From OCS155 cluster bacterium AG-333-G23 (GTDB taxonomy: Bacteria; Actinomycetota; Acidimicrobiia; Actinomarinales; Actinomarinaceae): a stretch of 64,000 nucleotides of DNA. The first letter of the stretch is position 1, and each line of letters begins with the position of its first letter. The notes below the pieces were generated by a model. It did not search any database, was not told the DNA's origin, and saw only the letters and a list, made by a program, of their open reading frames with translations. Positions 1 through 7,720 of this stretch are shown here, one piece after another. Position numbers and translations under genes: made by a program. The stretch lies in contig QBZE01000001.1 in NCBI GenBank assembly GCA_003282445.1, positions 275,663-339,662 of the forward strand, read 5' to 3'.

Positions 1-444
1 ATAGAAGTTGGAGATGGGATTGCATCATCAAAAAATTATGGGACATCAGTTCAAGATCAATATGTTTTAGATGAGAAAGAAATAAAAAAGGAATCAAACA
101 ACCTTGGAGGTTTTGAAGGAGGTATGACAAATGGAGAAAATATAGAATTAACAGCTTATTTGAAACCAATAAGTACTACATTGTCTCCAATAAAAAGTGT
201 GAATCTTGCTGAAAAAGAAGAAACAGAAACAGTTTATGAAAGATCAGATACATGCGCAGTCCCGAGAGCAGTACCAATTTTTGAGAGCGCAATGGCCTTA
301 GAAATATTAAATGCTGTTTTAAACAAGACTGGTGGAGACAATAAGAAAGAAATAATTAAAAATTTTGAAAATATCCCAAATTTAAATATTGATGAATTTG
401 ATTTAGATAATAAAGTTTGGAAATTTGGTTATGAATCGGAATAA
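1..444 (+). CDS. aroC: Chorismate synthase, C-terminal part (partial at window start)
   Basis: This is the C-terminal part of chorismate synthase, which removes phosphate from 5-enolpyruvylshikimate-3-phosphate to form chorismate using reduced FMN. The reading frame is open from base 1, so the start lies outside the window; about 147 residues are visible. Family hallmarks are the glycine-rich GGFEGGMTNGE segment, the KPISTT motif and ERSDTCAVPRA, followed by the usual helical end. It ends inside the start of aroK, so the two genes overlap and are presumably co-transcribed with aroB, aroQ and pheA. The internal ATG at 124 is not the real start, because conserved sequence continues upstream of it. 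Confidence 0.95.
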   Translation: MEVGDGIASSKNYGTSVQDQYVLDEKEIKKESNNLGGFEGGMTNGENIELTAYLKPISTTLSPIKSVNLAEKEETETVYERSDTCAVPRAVPIFESAMALEILNAVLNKTGGDNKKEIIKNFENIPNLNIDEFDLDNKVWKFGYESE

Positions 445-940
445 TGTTTTTTTGGTTGGTTTTATGGGTTCGGGTAAATCAGCAGTTTACAAAGAGATTT
501 CTCCTTTAGTTAAATCAGAAAATTTTGATTTAGATGAGGAAATTATTAAACAATATGGAAGCATTGAAACAATATTTGAAAAAGAAGGAGAAGCTCATTT
601 TAGAGCATTAGAACAAAAAAAGTTTTCTTCTATTCCAAGTGAAAACTGTTTAGTAGCTTTAGGCGGAGGCTCTATAGAGAACGATATAATTTTTGAAAAG
701 ATTATAAATTCTTCCAATGCTTTTTACTTAATGGATAATATTGAAAACTTATGGGAGAGAATAAAAGATACAGACAGACCATTAGTTAAAAAAGGGAAGG
801 AAGAAGTAATAAAACTATTTAATAAAAGAGTGTCATTATATGAAAAAGTATTAAACAAAATTGATATGTCAAAAACGACAATTAATGAAGCATCTGAAAT
901 AGTTATTGAAAGCACGTGGTTAAAAGATGCAAGAATCTAA
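431..940 (+). CDS. aroK: Shikimate kinase
   Basis: Phosphorylates shikimate at O3 with ATP in the chorismate pathway. The P-loop GFMGSGKS is at residues 10-17. The substrate-binding Asp pair FDLDEE is near 33-35, FR at 57-58, GGG at 78-80 and the lid motif DRPLV near 116, all in the expected order. The 169-residue length is normal. I chose the ATG at 431; an in-frame TTG at 425 would add two residues. The gene overlaps the end of aroC and the beginning of aroB, so translation is probably coupled along this operon. Confidence 0.94.
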   Translation: MNRNNVFLVGFMGSGKSAVYKEISPLVKSENFDLDEEIIKQYGSIETIFEKEGEAHFRALEQKKFSSIPSENCLVALGGGSIENDIIFEKIINSSNAFYLMDNIENLWERIKDTDRPLVKKGKEEVIKLFNKRVSLYEKVLNKIDMSKTTINEASEIVIESTWLKDARI

Positions 941-1928
941 AATTACTTATTTAGACAACGTAGATCGGCTCAACTCATATTTGAGAAAAAACTTTAGTAC
1001 AAGTAGCTCAGTAATCTTTGTTGACTCAAAGGTAAGTTCAGAATATAAATTTGATGAAAATTTTAACACTCATGAAATTTTGATTAATGAAGAAACAAAA
1101 AATATTACAACAGTTGAAAAAATTTGGGAAATTATGCACTCGAATTCAGTAACAAGAAGCACAAATGTAATTTGCATTGGAGGAGGAGTCCTTTGTGATG
1201 TAATGGGATTTGCGACTAGTACTTATAAAAGAGGTGCTAATTTAGTATTAATTCCAACCACACTTCTTGCGATGGTTGATGCTTCACATGGTGGAAAAAA
1301 TGGAGTTAATAATAACTATGGAAAGAATCAAATAGGTACATTTTATTTACCTAACGAGGTTTTAGTTTGTGTTGAATTTTTAAATTCCTTAAATAAAGAA
1401 GAAATTAATACTGGTTTAATCGAGGTTATTAAGGCTGGCTTTATTGGAAATAGTAAGATTTTAGAGCTAGTTTATGGAGATGACTCACTTTATTCCGACA
1501 AAAGTTTACTTCAACTAGCTATTGATGTTAAAACAAAAATTACTAAGGAAGACTTAAAAGAATCCAATACAAGAATGTATTTAAATTTTGGTCATACAAT
1601 AGGTCACTTAATTGAATCAGATTCAAACTATCAAATTTCACATGGTCAAGCTGTTGGCATTGGAATTTTGATTGCTTTAGAAATTTCAGAAAAAGAATAC
1701 AATTTAGATCAATCATATAGAAAAAATTATATGACTTTTTTAAATAACTCTGGTCTTAAAAGTCATTATAAATTTCAAAAAACAAAAAGTGAACTTATAA
1801 GAATATTAAGTAATGATAAAAAAGTAAATAATGAAAAGATTAATTTTGTTTTGTTAGAAGAAATAGAAAAACCAATCCTTAAAGAGGTAGATATTGAGCA
1901 AGCAATGGAATTGATAATAAATGAGTAA
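927..1928 (+). CDS. aroB: 3-dehydroquinate synthase
   Basis: Converts DAHP to 3-dehydroquinate with NAD and a divalent metal, the first ring-forming step of the shikimate pathway. Visible hallmarks are the NAD-binding GGGVLCDVMGF, the IPTTLLAMVDASHGGKNG substrate loop, and metal ligands in LIEVIKAG (Glu), NFGHTIGHLIE (His) and SHGQAVGIG (His). At 333 residues it is slightly short compared with typical 350-360-residue enzymes, mainly through a short N-terminus. It overlaps aroK by 14 bases and aroQ by 8 bases. Confidence 0.95.
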   Translation: MQESKITYLDNVDRLNSYLRKNFSTSSSVIFVDSKVSSEYKFDENFNTHEILINEETKNITTVEKIWEIMHSNSVTRSTNVICIGGGVLCDVMGFATSTYKRGANLVLIPTTLLAMVDASHGGKNGVNNNYGKNQIGTFYLPNEVLVCVEFLNSLNKEEINTGLIEVIKAGFIGNSKILELVYGDDSLYSDKSLLQLAIDVKTKITKEDLKESNTRMYLNFGHTIGHLIESDSNYQISHGQAVGIGILIALEISEKEYNLDQSYRKNYMTFLNNSGLKSHYKFQKTKSELIRILSNDKKVNNEKINFVLLEEIEKPILKEVDIEQAMELIINE

Positions 1929-2355
1929 AGTAATAATAATTAATGGTCCAAATTTAAACTTTTTGGGAATAAGAGAAATTGAAAAATATGGAAGCCTATC
2001 ATATGAAGATTTAAAAAATAAGATTATTGAACACACAGAAGGTAAAAATAAGATCGAATTTTTTCAATCAAATTCTGAAGGAGAGATTGTTACATACATA
2101 CAAGAAATTAGAAAAGACACTGAGGTCAAGGGTGTTGTAATTAATCCTGGTGGTTTAACTCATTCAAGTGTTTCTTTAAGAGATGTTCTTTCAATACTAC
2201 AAGTACCAATAATTGAGGTTCATATAACTGATATTGCCAAAAGAGAATCATATAGAAGAATAAACTTAATTTCTGACTTATGTACGAAGTCAATAGTAGG
2301 AAAAGGCATTGAAGGGTACATTGAAGGAGTTGATTTCTTAAATGAAAAAAATTAA
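1921..2355 (+). CDS. aroQ: Type II 3-dehydroquinate dehydratase
   Basis: Dehydrates 3-dehydroquinate to 3-dehydroshikimate by the type II mechanism. The N-terminal NGPNLNFLG motif (8-16), catalytic Tyr23 in KYGS, NPGGLTHSS (75-83) and His101 in EVHITD are all present, and the length of 144 residues is typical of the small dodecameric enzyme. The residue after the EVHI strand, usually Asn in an SN pair, is Asp here. ATG at 1921 overlaps the end of aroB. Confidence 0.94.
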   Translation: MSKVIIINGPNLNFLGIREIEKYGSLSYEDLKNKIIEHTEGKNKIEFFQSNSEGEIVTYIQEIRKDTEVKGVVINPGGLTHSSVSLRDVLSILQVPIIEVHITDIAKRESYRRINLISDLCTKSIVGKGIEGYIEGVDFLNEKN

Positions 2356-3160
2356 AAAAATATTTTATCAAGGTTCTGAAGGTTCTTATTCCGAATCTGT
2401 TTTAGAAGCGTGTTTTCAAGAGGCTGAATATGTTGCGTGTGAAACTTTTAAAGAAACATTAGGAAATGTTTCAAGTGAAGATTTTGCACTTATTCCAGTT
2501 GAGAATTCACTAGTTGGCACTGTTATAGAGGCATATGAGAATCTTACTGAGAGCAATCTTGAAGTATATTTAGAAATTAGAAAGAAAATAAATCATGCCT
2601 TAATTGGCCTTCAAGGTGTAAAAATTGAAAATATTACAAAAGTAATCTCGCATCCACAAGCTTTGCAGCAATGTAGCAATTTTTTAGAAGGCCTAAAAAT
2701 AGAGAGACAGCCTGTTTTTGACACTGCAGGGAGTGTTATGAGCTTATTAGAAAATGATACTAAAGAAATTGCCGCAATTGCGGGAGAGCATTTTGAAAAT
2801 GATAAAAGATTTACAATTTTACAAAATAACATATCAAATCATATTGAAAATTACACAAGATTTTTTTTAGTTGGCAAAGAAGACCCTGAAATGTCTGAAA
2901 CGAAAGACAAGAGGTCAGCTGTCTTAATAGCTGATGACAAGCCAGGATCATTACTACAGGGCTTAAAGATTTTTGAAGAATTAAAACTAAACCTTACAAA
3001 GCTTGAATCAAGACCAATACTTGGATCTCCATGGGAGTATAAATTTTATATTGATTATCAAAATAAAAGCAATGAAGTTGATACTCAACTTGAAGAAGAG
3101 TTAAGAAAAGTAACAAAAGAATTTAAAATTATTGGAAAGTATGGTTCTATAGATCTTTAA
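2342..3160 (+). CDS. pheA: Prephenate dehydratase
   Basis: Converts prephenate to phenylpyruvate for phenylalanine synthesis. The N-terminal catalytic domain begins YQGSEGSYSE and contains VENSLVGTV and the TRF triad (NYTRFFLVG) near residue 170. A C-terminal ACT domain from about 193 carries the ESRP motif used in feedback binding of phenylalanine. This is the monofunctional dehydratase, with no chorismate mutase domain. It overlaps aroQ by 14 bases, and its 3' end overlaps the convergent gene at 3147-4223. Confidence 0.93.
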   Translation: MKKIKKIFYQGSEGSYSESVLEACFQEAEYVACETFKETLGNVSSEDFALIPVENSLVGTVIEAYENLTESNLEVYLEIRKKINHALIGLQGVKIENITKVISHPQALQQCSNFLEGLKIERQPVFDTAGSVMSLLENDTKEIAAIAGEHFENDKRFTILQNNISNHIENYTRFFLVGKEDPEMSETKDKRSAVLIADDKPGSLLQGLKIFEELKLNLTKLESRPILGSPWEYKFYIDYQNKSNEVDTQLEEELRKVTKEFKIIGKYGSIDL

Positions 3161-4223
3161 ATGACCAGTTTGAAGACTCTTTATCGTCTTCTATAACTAT
3201 ATTTAACTTTTCTAAAAGATCTCTTATATTATCAGACTCTTCAAATTTTTTACTGTCTCGAAGTTGGTTTCTTAAGGAAATTAAATCTTCAACTAAAGTT
3301 TCAAAAACTTCTGAGTAATTTTTCTCATTTTTAATTTGTAATTTTAATTTTGCAATTTGTTCATTTAACTCACTAATATCATCTAATTTAATTTCACTTT
3401 TTTTATTGCTTAAAATATTATCTTTTGATAGTGGAAGTAGTTTTTTTAATTCATCTAAATTATATACTTCACCTTTTTCGAACGACTTTTCTTCTTTGTG
3501 GTTTAGTATTGTTACATTGCCAATTCCTTCAACTTCAAAAGAGTTGTTTTCTCCATCAATAAGAAGTGCAGTGTGTTCATCTATACCTATAATATTTGTA
3601 AATTCATTTTCTAATAAAGTTTCCATTCTTCTTTTACCTACATAGCTGTAACTTGTATCGTGAGTACCTCCTTCCTTATTATTAAAATGTGGAATAATTG
3701 TACAATTTAAATTAAAAATTTCTAAAACTTTTAATCCTTCTTCCCAGTAAGGCTCTAGTCCAACTTTATATATTTCATAAACTGGCAAAGTTTTATTCCC
3801 CAAAGTGGAAGCAGCAGCACTTGAAAAAACTGCACTCCCTCCTTTTGTTATATGTTTTTTAAATAAATCTGGAACCCCTGAGTCAATCCATGTTTTTGAG
3901 GCATAACTAGGGCTACCTGGTCCAGCAAAGATAAAATTTGATTCTGATAGTGCTTCTAACATTTCAAAATAATTTATTGAATTTATTGCTTTTTTATCTC
4001 TAAAGCTTGCAAGGTCAATTTCAATATTGATGCTTTTTTCATAAAATTCTTTTAATTTTTTAACTAATTCATCAGCATTTTCTTGGAATCCAAAAGGTGT
4101 ATCAATCATATAAGCATTAACTTTTTCACCTAGGTTGTTTATTAGCCTTCTATGAACCGATACCAAATTTGGACTTGTTTCACCTGATCCAAGTATTGCT
4201 ATTGATCCTTTAACTTTTGACAT
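3147..4223 (-). CDS. S51/cyanophycinase-like class I amidotransferase-fold protein with a CysRS-like C-terminal tail
   Basis: Two modules are visible. Residues 1-245 look like the peptidase S51 / cyanophycinase-like fold: LGSGETSP at 11-18, IDTPFGFQENA at 40-50, AGPGSPSYASK at 100-110, a nucleophile-elbow-like VFSSAAAST at 132-140 (candidate Ser135), and HF...RRMETL near 179-203, resembling the HF..RxxRL region of the family. Residues about 308-353 match the extreme C-terminus of cysteinyl-tRNA synthetases (LRNQLRDSKKFEESDNIRD, then IEDD and W). No synthetase catalytic HIGH or KMSKS motif is present, so it is not CysRS. Substrate unknown; it may be a dipeptidase-like or inactive enzyme. It shares a promoter region with the divergent hydrolase gene. 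Confidence 0.7.
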   Translation of the reverse strand: MSKVKGSIAILGSGETSPNLVSVHRRLINNLGEKVNAYMIDTPFGFQENADELVKKLKEFYEKSINIEIDLASFRDKKAINSINYFEMLEALSESNFIFAGPGSPSYASKTWIDSGVPDLFKKHITKGGSAVFSSAAASTLGNKTLPVYEIYKVGLEPYWEEGLKVLEIFNLNCTIIPHFNNKEGGTHDTSYSYVGKRRMETLLENEFTNIIGIDEHTALLIDGENNSFEVEGIGNVTILNHKEEKSFEKGEVYNLDELKKLLPLSKDNILSNKKSEIKLDDISELNEQIAKLKLQIKNEKNYSEVFETLVEDLISLRNQLRDSKKFEESDNIRDLLEKLNIVIEDDKESSNWSFKDL

Positions 4224-4245
4224 TAAACCATTATAGGTATTTAAT
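4217..4245 (+). promoter_or_regulatory. Sigma70-like promoter for the alpha/beta hydrolase
   Basis: TTGACA at 4217-4222 is followed after exactly 17 bases by TTTAAT at 4240-4245. The predicted start of transcription lies near 4252, leaving a leader of about 23 bases before the ATG at 4275. The -35 element overlaps the start codon of the divergent gene. Prediction from motif match only. Confidence 0.5.
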
Positions 4246-4274
4246 GAATCTTGAAAAAATTGTATAATGAATTC

Positions 4275-5273
4275 ATGTTTAAAATTATGTTAAAAATTTT
4301 AGAAGTATTCACAATCGAATATATACCCCGCCTTCCTATTTCATTAAGAAAGCACTTTTATAAACTAATTCTCCCTTTAAGGAAAGTAAAAGACAAAGTA
4401 GCTCTTAATGGCCCAAAGGGAGATTTTACATTTGAGATAAGACTCGAATACGCAAAGCTCTCTAGGCAAGGTTTAAACAATAGCGGCACTCATTTATTGA
4501 AATTTGATGAATCAGTAAAAGTTCAAAAACTTGAGAACACGCCCTTAGATATATATAAATTTACACCAGATAATCCAGTTGAAGATACATACGGCATTTA
4601 CTTTCACGGTGGAGGATATTATGCAGGAAGCATAACTTCTCATAAACATTTTATATCTCAATTAACTGCTGGAACAAATGTACCGTTTTATTTTTTTGAA
4701 TACAGGCTTAGTCCAGAGAATGTTTTTCCTGCGGCCCATGAAGATGCAAAAGTTGCAGTTGAATATATAAAAAATTTAGAAAATGGAAAAAATTCCATAT
4801 GGGCTGGTGAGTCAGCTGGAGGAGGTCTATCGACTGGATTGGTAGTAGATGATTCATTTAATATCAAGCCAGATAAATTAGTACTCCTTTCTCCTTGGCT
4901 AGATCTTTCAGATAGAAATCGGGATAGAAGCTATTTAAAAAACAAAGATATTTTGCTAGCTTTAGACGGAATGCATTTTGTAGGAGAGTATTATGCTGGA
5001 GAATTTGATCCAACAGATCCGATCTTATCTCCTGTTTTTGCCGATATAAATAATTTTCCAGAAACATTAATTCAAGTCTGCTCAAATGAACTTTTATACA
5101 ACGATGCCATTGAATTTACAAAAAAACTTGGTGAAAAAGGAACAAAGTATGAGTTACAAGTTTGGGATGATTTATGGCATGCATGGCACTTCTTCCCAAT
5201 AAAAGAATCTTCAGATGCTCTTAAAAAAATAGTTAACTTTATTACTTCTGACTCTTATTCTTCACCTAAGTGA
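4275..5273 (+). CDS. Alpha/beta hydrolase, hormone-sensitive-lipase-like esterase
   Basis: Probable carboxylesterase acting on short acyl esters. The oxyanion-hole motif HGGGYYAG, the nucleophile elbow GESAGG, the SPWLDLS segment, and late Asp and His in LLYNDA and DLWHAWH give the expected order for the HSL (family IV) group. About 332 residues, normal size. A TTG at 4251 would add eight residues, but a well-formed promoter with -10 at 4240-4245 would place transcription start at about 4252, so I favour the ATG at 4275. The 3' end overlaps the convergent cbiO by 19 bases. Physiological substrate unknown. Confidence 0.85.
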   Translation: MFKIMLKILEVFTIEYIPRLPISLRKHFYKLILPLRKVKDKVALNGPKGDFTFEIRLEYAKLSRQGLNNSGTHLLKFDESVKVQKLENTPLDIYKFTPDNPVEDTYGIYFHGGGYYAGSITSHKHFISQLTAGTNVPFYFFEYRLSPENVFPAAHEDAKVAVEYIKNLENGKNSIWAGESAGGGLSTGLVVDDSFNIKPDKLVLLSPWLDLSDRNRDRSYLKNKDILLALDGMHFVGEYYAGEFDPTDPILSPVFADINNFPETLIQVCSNELLYNDAIEFTKKLGEKGTKYELQVWDDLWHAWHFFPIKESSDALKKIVNFITSDSYSSPK

Positions 5274-6001
5274 TGAAGGGCAAATCCATAAGGTAGTTCA
5301 AGTCGATTTTCTTTCATTAACTGTTTATTTTGTAAGATATCTTTTGTTAATGAATCTTCTTTTATAATTCCTTCATTTAAAACCAAACTTCTTTCACAGA
5401 TTTCTAATGCCATAGGAAGATCATGAGTGACAAGTATTATGGATATGTCTAACTTTATTAGAATATCAATTAAATCTCTTCTTGATGCAGGATCTAAATT
5501 TGAGGCTGGTTCATCAAGAACTAATAGTTTAGGTTTTGATGCTAAAACAGTTGCAATTGCAACTTTTCTTTTTTGTCCAAAACTTAGATGATGAGGAGGC
5601 CTATCTTGAAAATTTTCCATACCAACCATCTTTAAGGCCTCTACAGCATTTGTTTCACTTTCCTCATTTGAATACCCAAAATTTTTTGGTCCAAACATAA
5701 CATCTTCAATAACAGTTGGCATAAATAATTGGTCATCAGGATCTTGAAAAACAACACCTACAGTTTTTCTAATTTTTCCAATATTTTCAGATGAATATTC
5801 TAAACCATCAACTTCAATTTCACCTTTTAACTCTCCAAGTATTCCATTCAAATGGAGAATTAAAGTAGTTTTACCTGCACCATTTGGTCCTAATATTGCA
5901 ATAGATTCACCTTTGTTAATAGAAAAATCTATGCCTTTTAAGGCTTTATGTCCATCTGGATACGTATATGCCAGATTGTTAATTTTTAAATATTTACTCA
6001 T
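5255..6001 (-). CDS. cbiO: Energy-coupling factor transporter ATPase (CbiO/EcfA type)
   Basis: ATP-binding subunit of an ECF-type importer. Walker A GPNGAGKTT, Q-loop VVFQDPDDQLF (the DPDDQ is typical of Ecf/CbiO ATPases), signature LSFGQKRKVAIA and Walker B LLVLDEPASNLD are all intact in 248 residues. Its start overlaps the end of cbiQ by four bases. No second ATPase is seen nearby, so it probably works as a homodimer, as in Co/Ni systems. No substrate-specific component is encoded in this cluster. Confidence 0.92.
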   Translation of the reverse strand: MSKYLKINNLAYTYPDGHKALKGIDFSINKGESIAILGPNGAGKTTLILHLNGILGELKGEIEVDGLEYSSENIGKIRKTVGVVFQDPDDQLFMPTVIEDVMFGPKNFGYSNEESETNAVEALKMVGMENFQDRPPHHLSFGQKRKVAIATVLASKPKLLVLDEPASNLDPASRRDLIDILIKLDISIILVTHDLPMALEICERSLVLNEGIIKEDSLTKDILQNKQLMKENRLELPYGFALHHLGEE

Positions 6002-6762
6002 AAATTTTTATCCACAATTAAAACAAAAATTGATATCAAAGTTAGAAAAATTAATAATACTGAGTTGTCATATTCTCGTTTTTTTAATTCAATAGACCCA
6101 TTAAAGCCTCTTGAAATCATTGATAGGTATACTCTTTCGCCTCTTTCATATCCTCGAATTAACATAGCGCCTGACGCATAAGCTATTGGGATAAGACCTT
6201 TTATTCCTTTTTCTTGATATCCTCTAGACCTCATGGAAATTCGAACTCTTTTAAACTCATCAATGAAGACATCAATGTACCTTATGGCGAATGACATAAT
6301 GGCAATTATTATTTGTGGAAGTTTTAACTTTTGTAAGCCATAAATAAGCTCAATAGTTGTTGTTACAGCAGTTAAAACTATTCCCATAGTTACTCCGAGA
6401 GTTGCTTTAAAAAGTATTCCAAACATATCTTCTAAACCAGTTCGGTATATATCTATACCAAATAATGTATAAACAATATCATTATTTTCACTACTCAAGA
6501 AGGGGAGAAATAAAGCGAAGATAATAAATGGAATATCAATTGTCAGTCTTTTAAGATAAATTTTTAAAGGTATTTTTGAAATATAAAGAATGAGAAAAAC
6601 AATTAATGAATGTGAAAGTATCTGAAACAAATTTTCAACATCTGAAAAGGCTATAGATATTACGATTAAAAAAGTAGAAAGAATTTTAAGTTCTGGTTTT
6701 ATATTTTTTAACACAGATTCTTTGTGTAATGAAAGATGGTGGGAGTGAGTTGTAGAGTACAT
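5998..6762 (-). CDS. cbiQ: Energy-coupling factor transporter transmembrane (T) component, CbiQ family
   Basis: Integral membrane scaffold that couples the ATPases to a substrate-capture protein. The 254-residue protein has several hydrophobic segments and the two short Arg-Gly coupling motifs of T components, SMRSRGY and SMISRGF. It is followed by cbiO with overlapping ends and lies 3' of a Fur-family gene on the same strand. A palindromic operator sits about 10 bases before its ATG, so transcription is probably metal-responsive. A Co/Ni or Zn role fits CbiQ and the regulator but is not proven. Confidence 0.88.
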   Translation of the reverse strand: MYSTTHSHHLSLHKESVLKNIKPELKILSTFLIVISIAFSDVENLFQILSHSLIVFLILYISKIPLKIYLKRLTIDIPFIIFALFLPFLSSENNDIVYTLFGIDIYRTGLEDMFGILFKATLGVTMGIVLTAVTTTIELIYGLQKLKLPQIIIAIMSFAIRYIDVFIDEFKRVRISMRSRGYQEKGIKGLIPIAYASGAMLIRGYERGERVYLSMISRGFNGSIELKKREYDNSVLLIFLTLISIFVLIVDKNL

Positions 6763-6771
6763 AGGCTAATG

Positions 6772-6794
6772 TTACTGCAAATGATTTGCAATAA
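6772..6794. promoter_or_regulatory. Fur/Zur-type palindromic operator before cbiQ
   Basis: TGCAAAT-G-ATTTGCA is a perfect 7-1-7 inverted repeat, and the symmetry extends to 23 bases with one mismatched pair of positions. Fur-family regulators bind 7-1-7 palindromes. The AATGATT core matches the centre of known actinobacterial Zur boxes of the TGAAAATGATTTTCA kind. It lies in the 38-base gap between the fur-like stop and the cbiQ ATG, an ideal position for repression of cbiQ-cbiO. Confidence 0.65.
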
Positions 6795-6800
6795 AAAAAA

Positions 6801-7211
6801 TTATTTACATTTTTTACACTTACCCGAATATACAAAGTGATTCTTTTCTATCTTATATCCAGTGTCTTTAGTAATAAGTTCATTAACCTTATTTGTTGTT
6901 TTATTTGAGATGTCTTCAATATTATTACAGTTATCACATGCTATATGGGTGCTTGTTATTGCTTCTTTCAGATAATATATTCCAGAAGAGTGAGCTTGGT
7001 GAGAGTGCTCAATAATATTTAACTCTTCTAGTAATTCAAATGTTCTATATATGGTTGCTAAATCAATCTCTTTTGAATATTTACGGGCCAATTTAAATAA
7101 GTTGTCTGCTGTAAAATGCTCATGACCTGATTCTTCGAGTATTTTACATATAATTTCTCTAGATGTAGTTACTCTGTATCCATTTTTTTTGAGCTGATTT
7201 ATCAAATCCAT
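6801..7211 (-). CDS. Fur-family metal-responsive repressor (Zur-like)
   Basis: Dimeric DNA-binding repressor that senses a divalent metal. An N-terminal winged-helix with the signature DLATIYRTFELLEE occupies about residues 1-70. A metal-binding region contains His70, His71, His74 and His89, and two CxxC structural zinc motifs are at Cys92/95 and Cys132/135. The 136-residue length is normal. It lies immediately 5' of the ECF genes and of a 7-1-7 palindrome, which favours Zur or Nur over an iron-sensing Fur. The metal cannot be assigned from sequence alone. Confidence 0.85.
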   Translation of the reverse strand: MDLINQLKKNGYRVTTSREIICKILEESGHEHFTADNLFKLARKYSKEIDLATIYRTFELLEELNIIEHSHQAHSSGIYYLKEAITSTHIACDNCNNIEDISNKTTNKVNELITKDTGYKIEKNHFVYSGKCKKCK

Positions 7212-7246
7212 AGGTAAAGTATAATTTGTTTAATTAAGGAAAAATA

Positions 7247-7720
7247 TTGAAAAGAATACTTTTAAAAATTGTTAATAAATATAGTTTGATTTATTCTCCA
7301 GTAATCTGGACTCTTGGCGTAGCTATAATTTCTATCGCATATAAACCTTTTTGGATTTTGAATTTCTTAACTGTACTTGCAATATTGTTTTCTTTTATTT
7401 TATATTTATATACATCAAGAAGAGGACTTACTATTGATGGGCATAATTTCTCTAATTATAAATATACAATTCTAGAATATTATTCAGACTACTGACTAGG
7501 TTGTACAGCTTCGAAACTCATAGTTGATGAGTTCAAGAAAAAAAATCCTGAAATACCAATAGTTTCTATCAATGCTTCAAAGAAAGAGCACAAAGAGATA
7601 ATTGAAAAATATAGATTGAAGTTTACGCCGACCTACATTTTAGTTGATAGTAATGGTGAAAGAGTACATAAAAGAGTTGGTAGTTTTAGTAATAAAAAAT
7701 TTACAACTTTGATAAATTAA
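7247..7720 (+). CDS. Membrane-anchored thioredoxin-like protein, probable selenoprotein (TGA at 7493-7495 read as Sec)
   Basis: The frame opens with TTG at 7247 behind a good AAGGA site, runs 82 codons, meets TGA, then continues 74 codons without a stop to TAA at 7718-7720. Residues 15-31 and 36-55 are hydrophobic helices. The rest is a thioredoxin fold: strand TILEYYSDY, then TGA-Leu-Gly-Cys in the place of CxxC (Sec83, Cys86), helix, and the cis-proline motif FTPTYILVD (Pro128) followed by GERVHKRVG. Both halves are needed to complete the fold, and a hairpin meeting bacterial SECIS rules follows the TGA. The stop overlaps the convergent csaA stop, as expected for an intact gene here. Alternatives are a fresh nonsense mutation of a Cys codon or a sequencing error. 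Confidence 0.65.
7493..7534 (+). promoter_or_regulatory. Candidate bacterial SECIS element following the in-frame TGA
   Basis: After TGA (7493-7495) a hairpin forms from GAaACTCAT (7513-7521) and ATGAGTTC (7527-7534): eight pairs with one bulged A. The apical loop is AGTTG, with G in the second position. The loop begins 26 bases after the TGA. Published rules for bacterial SECIS elements ask for a G within the first two loop bases and a loop about 16-37 bases from the UGA, and both are met. Confidence 0.55.

Noticed and set aside
3147..4223. Cysteinyl-tRNA synthetase
   Set aside because: Only the C-terminal tail is similar; HIGH and KMSKS motifs and the catalytic fold are missing.
7247..7495. 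A stand-alone 82-residue membrane protein ending at TGA 7493
   Set aside because: It would end in the middle of a thioredoxin strand with the rest of the fold intact in the same frame downstream. Read-through as Sec explains the data better.
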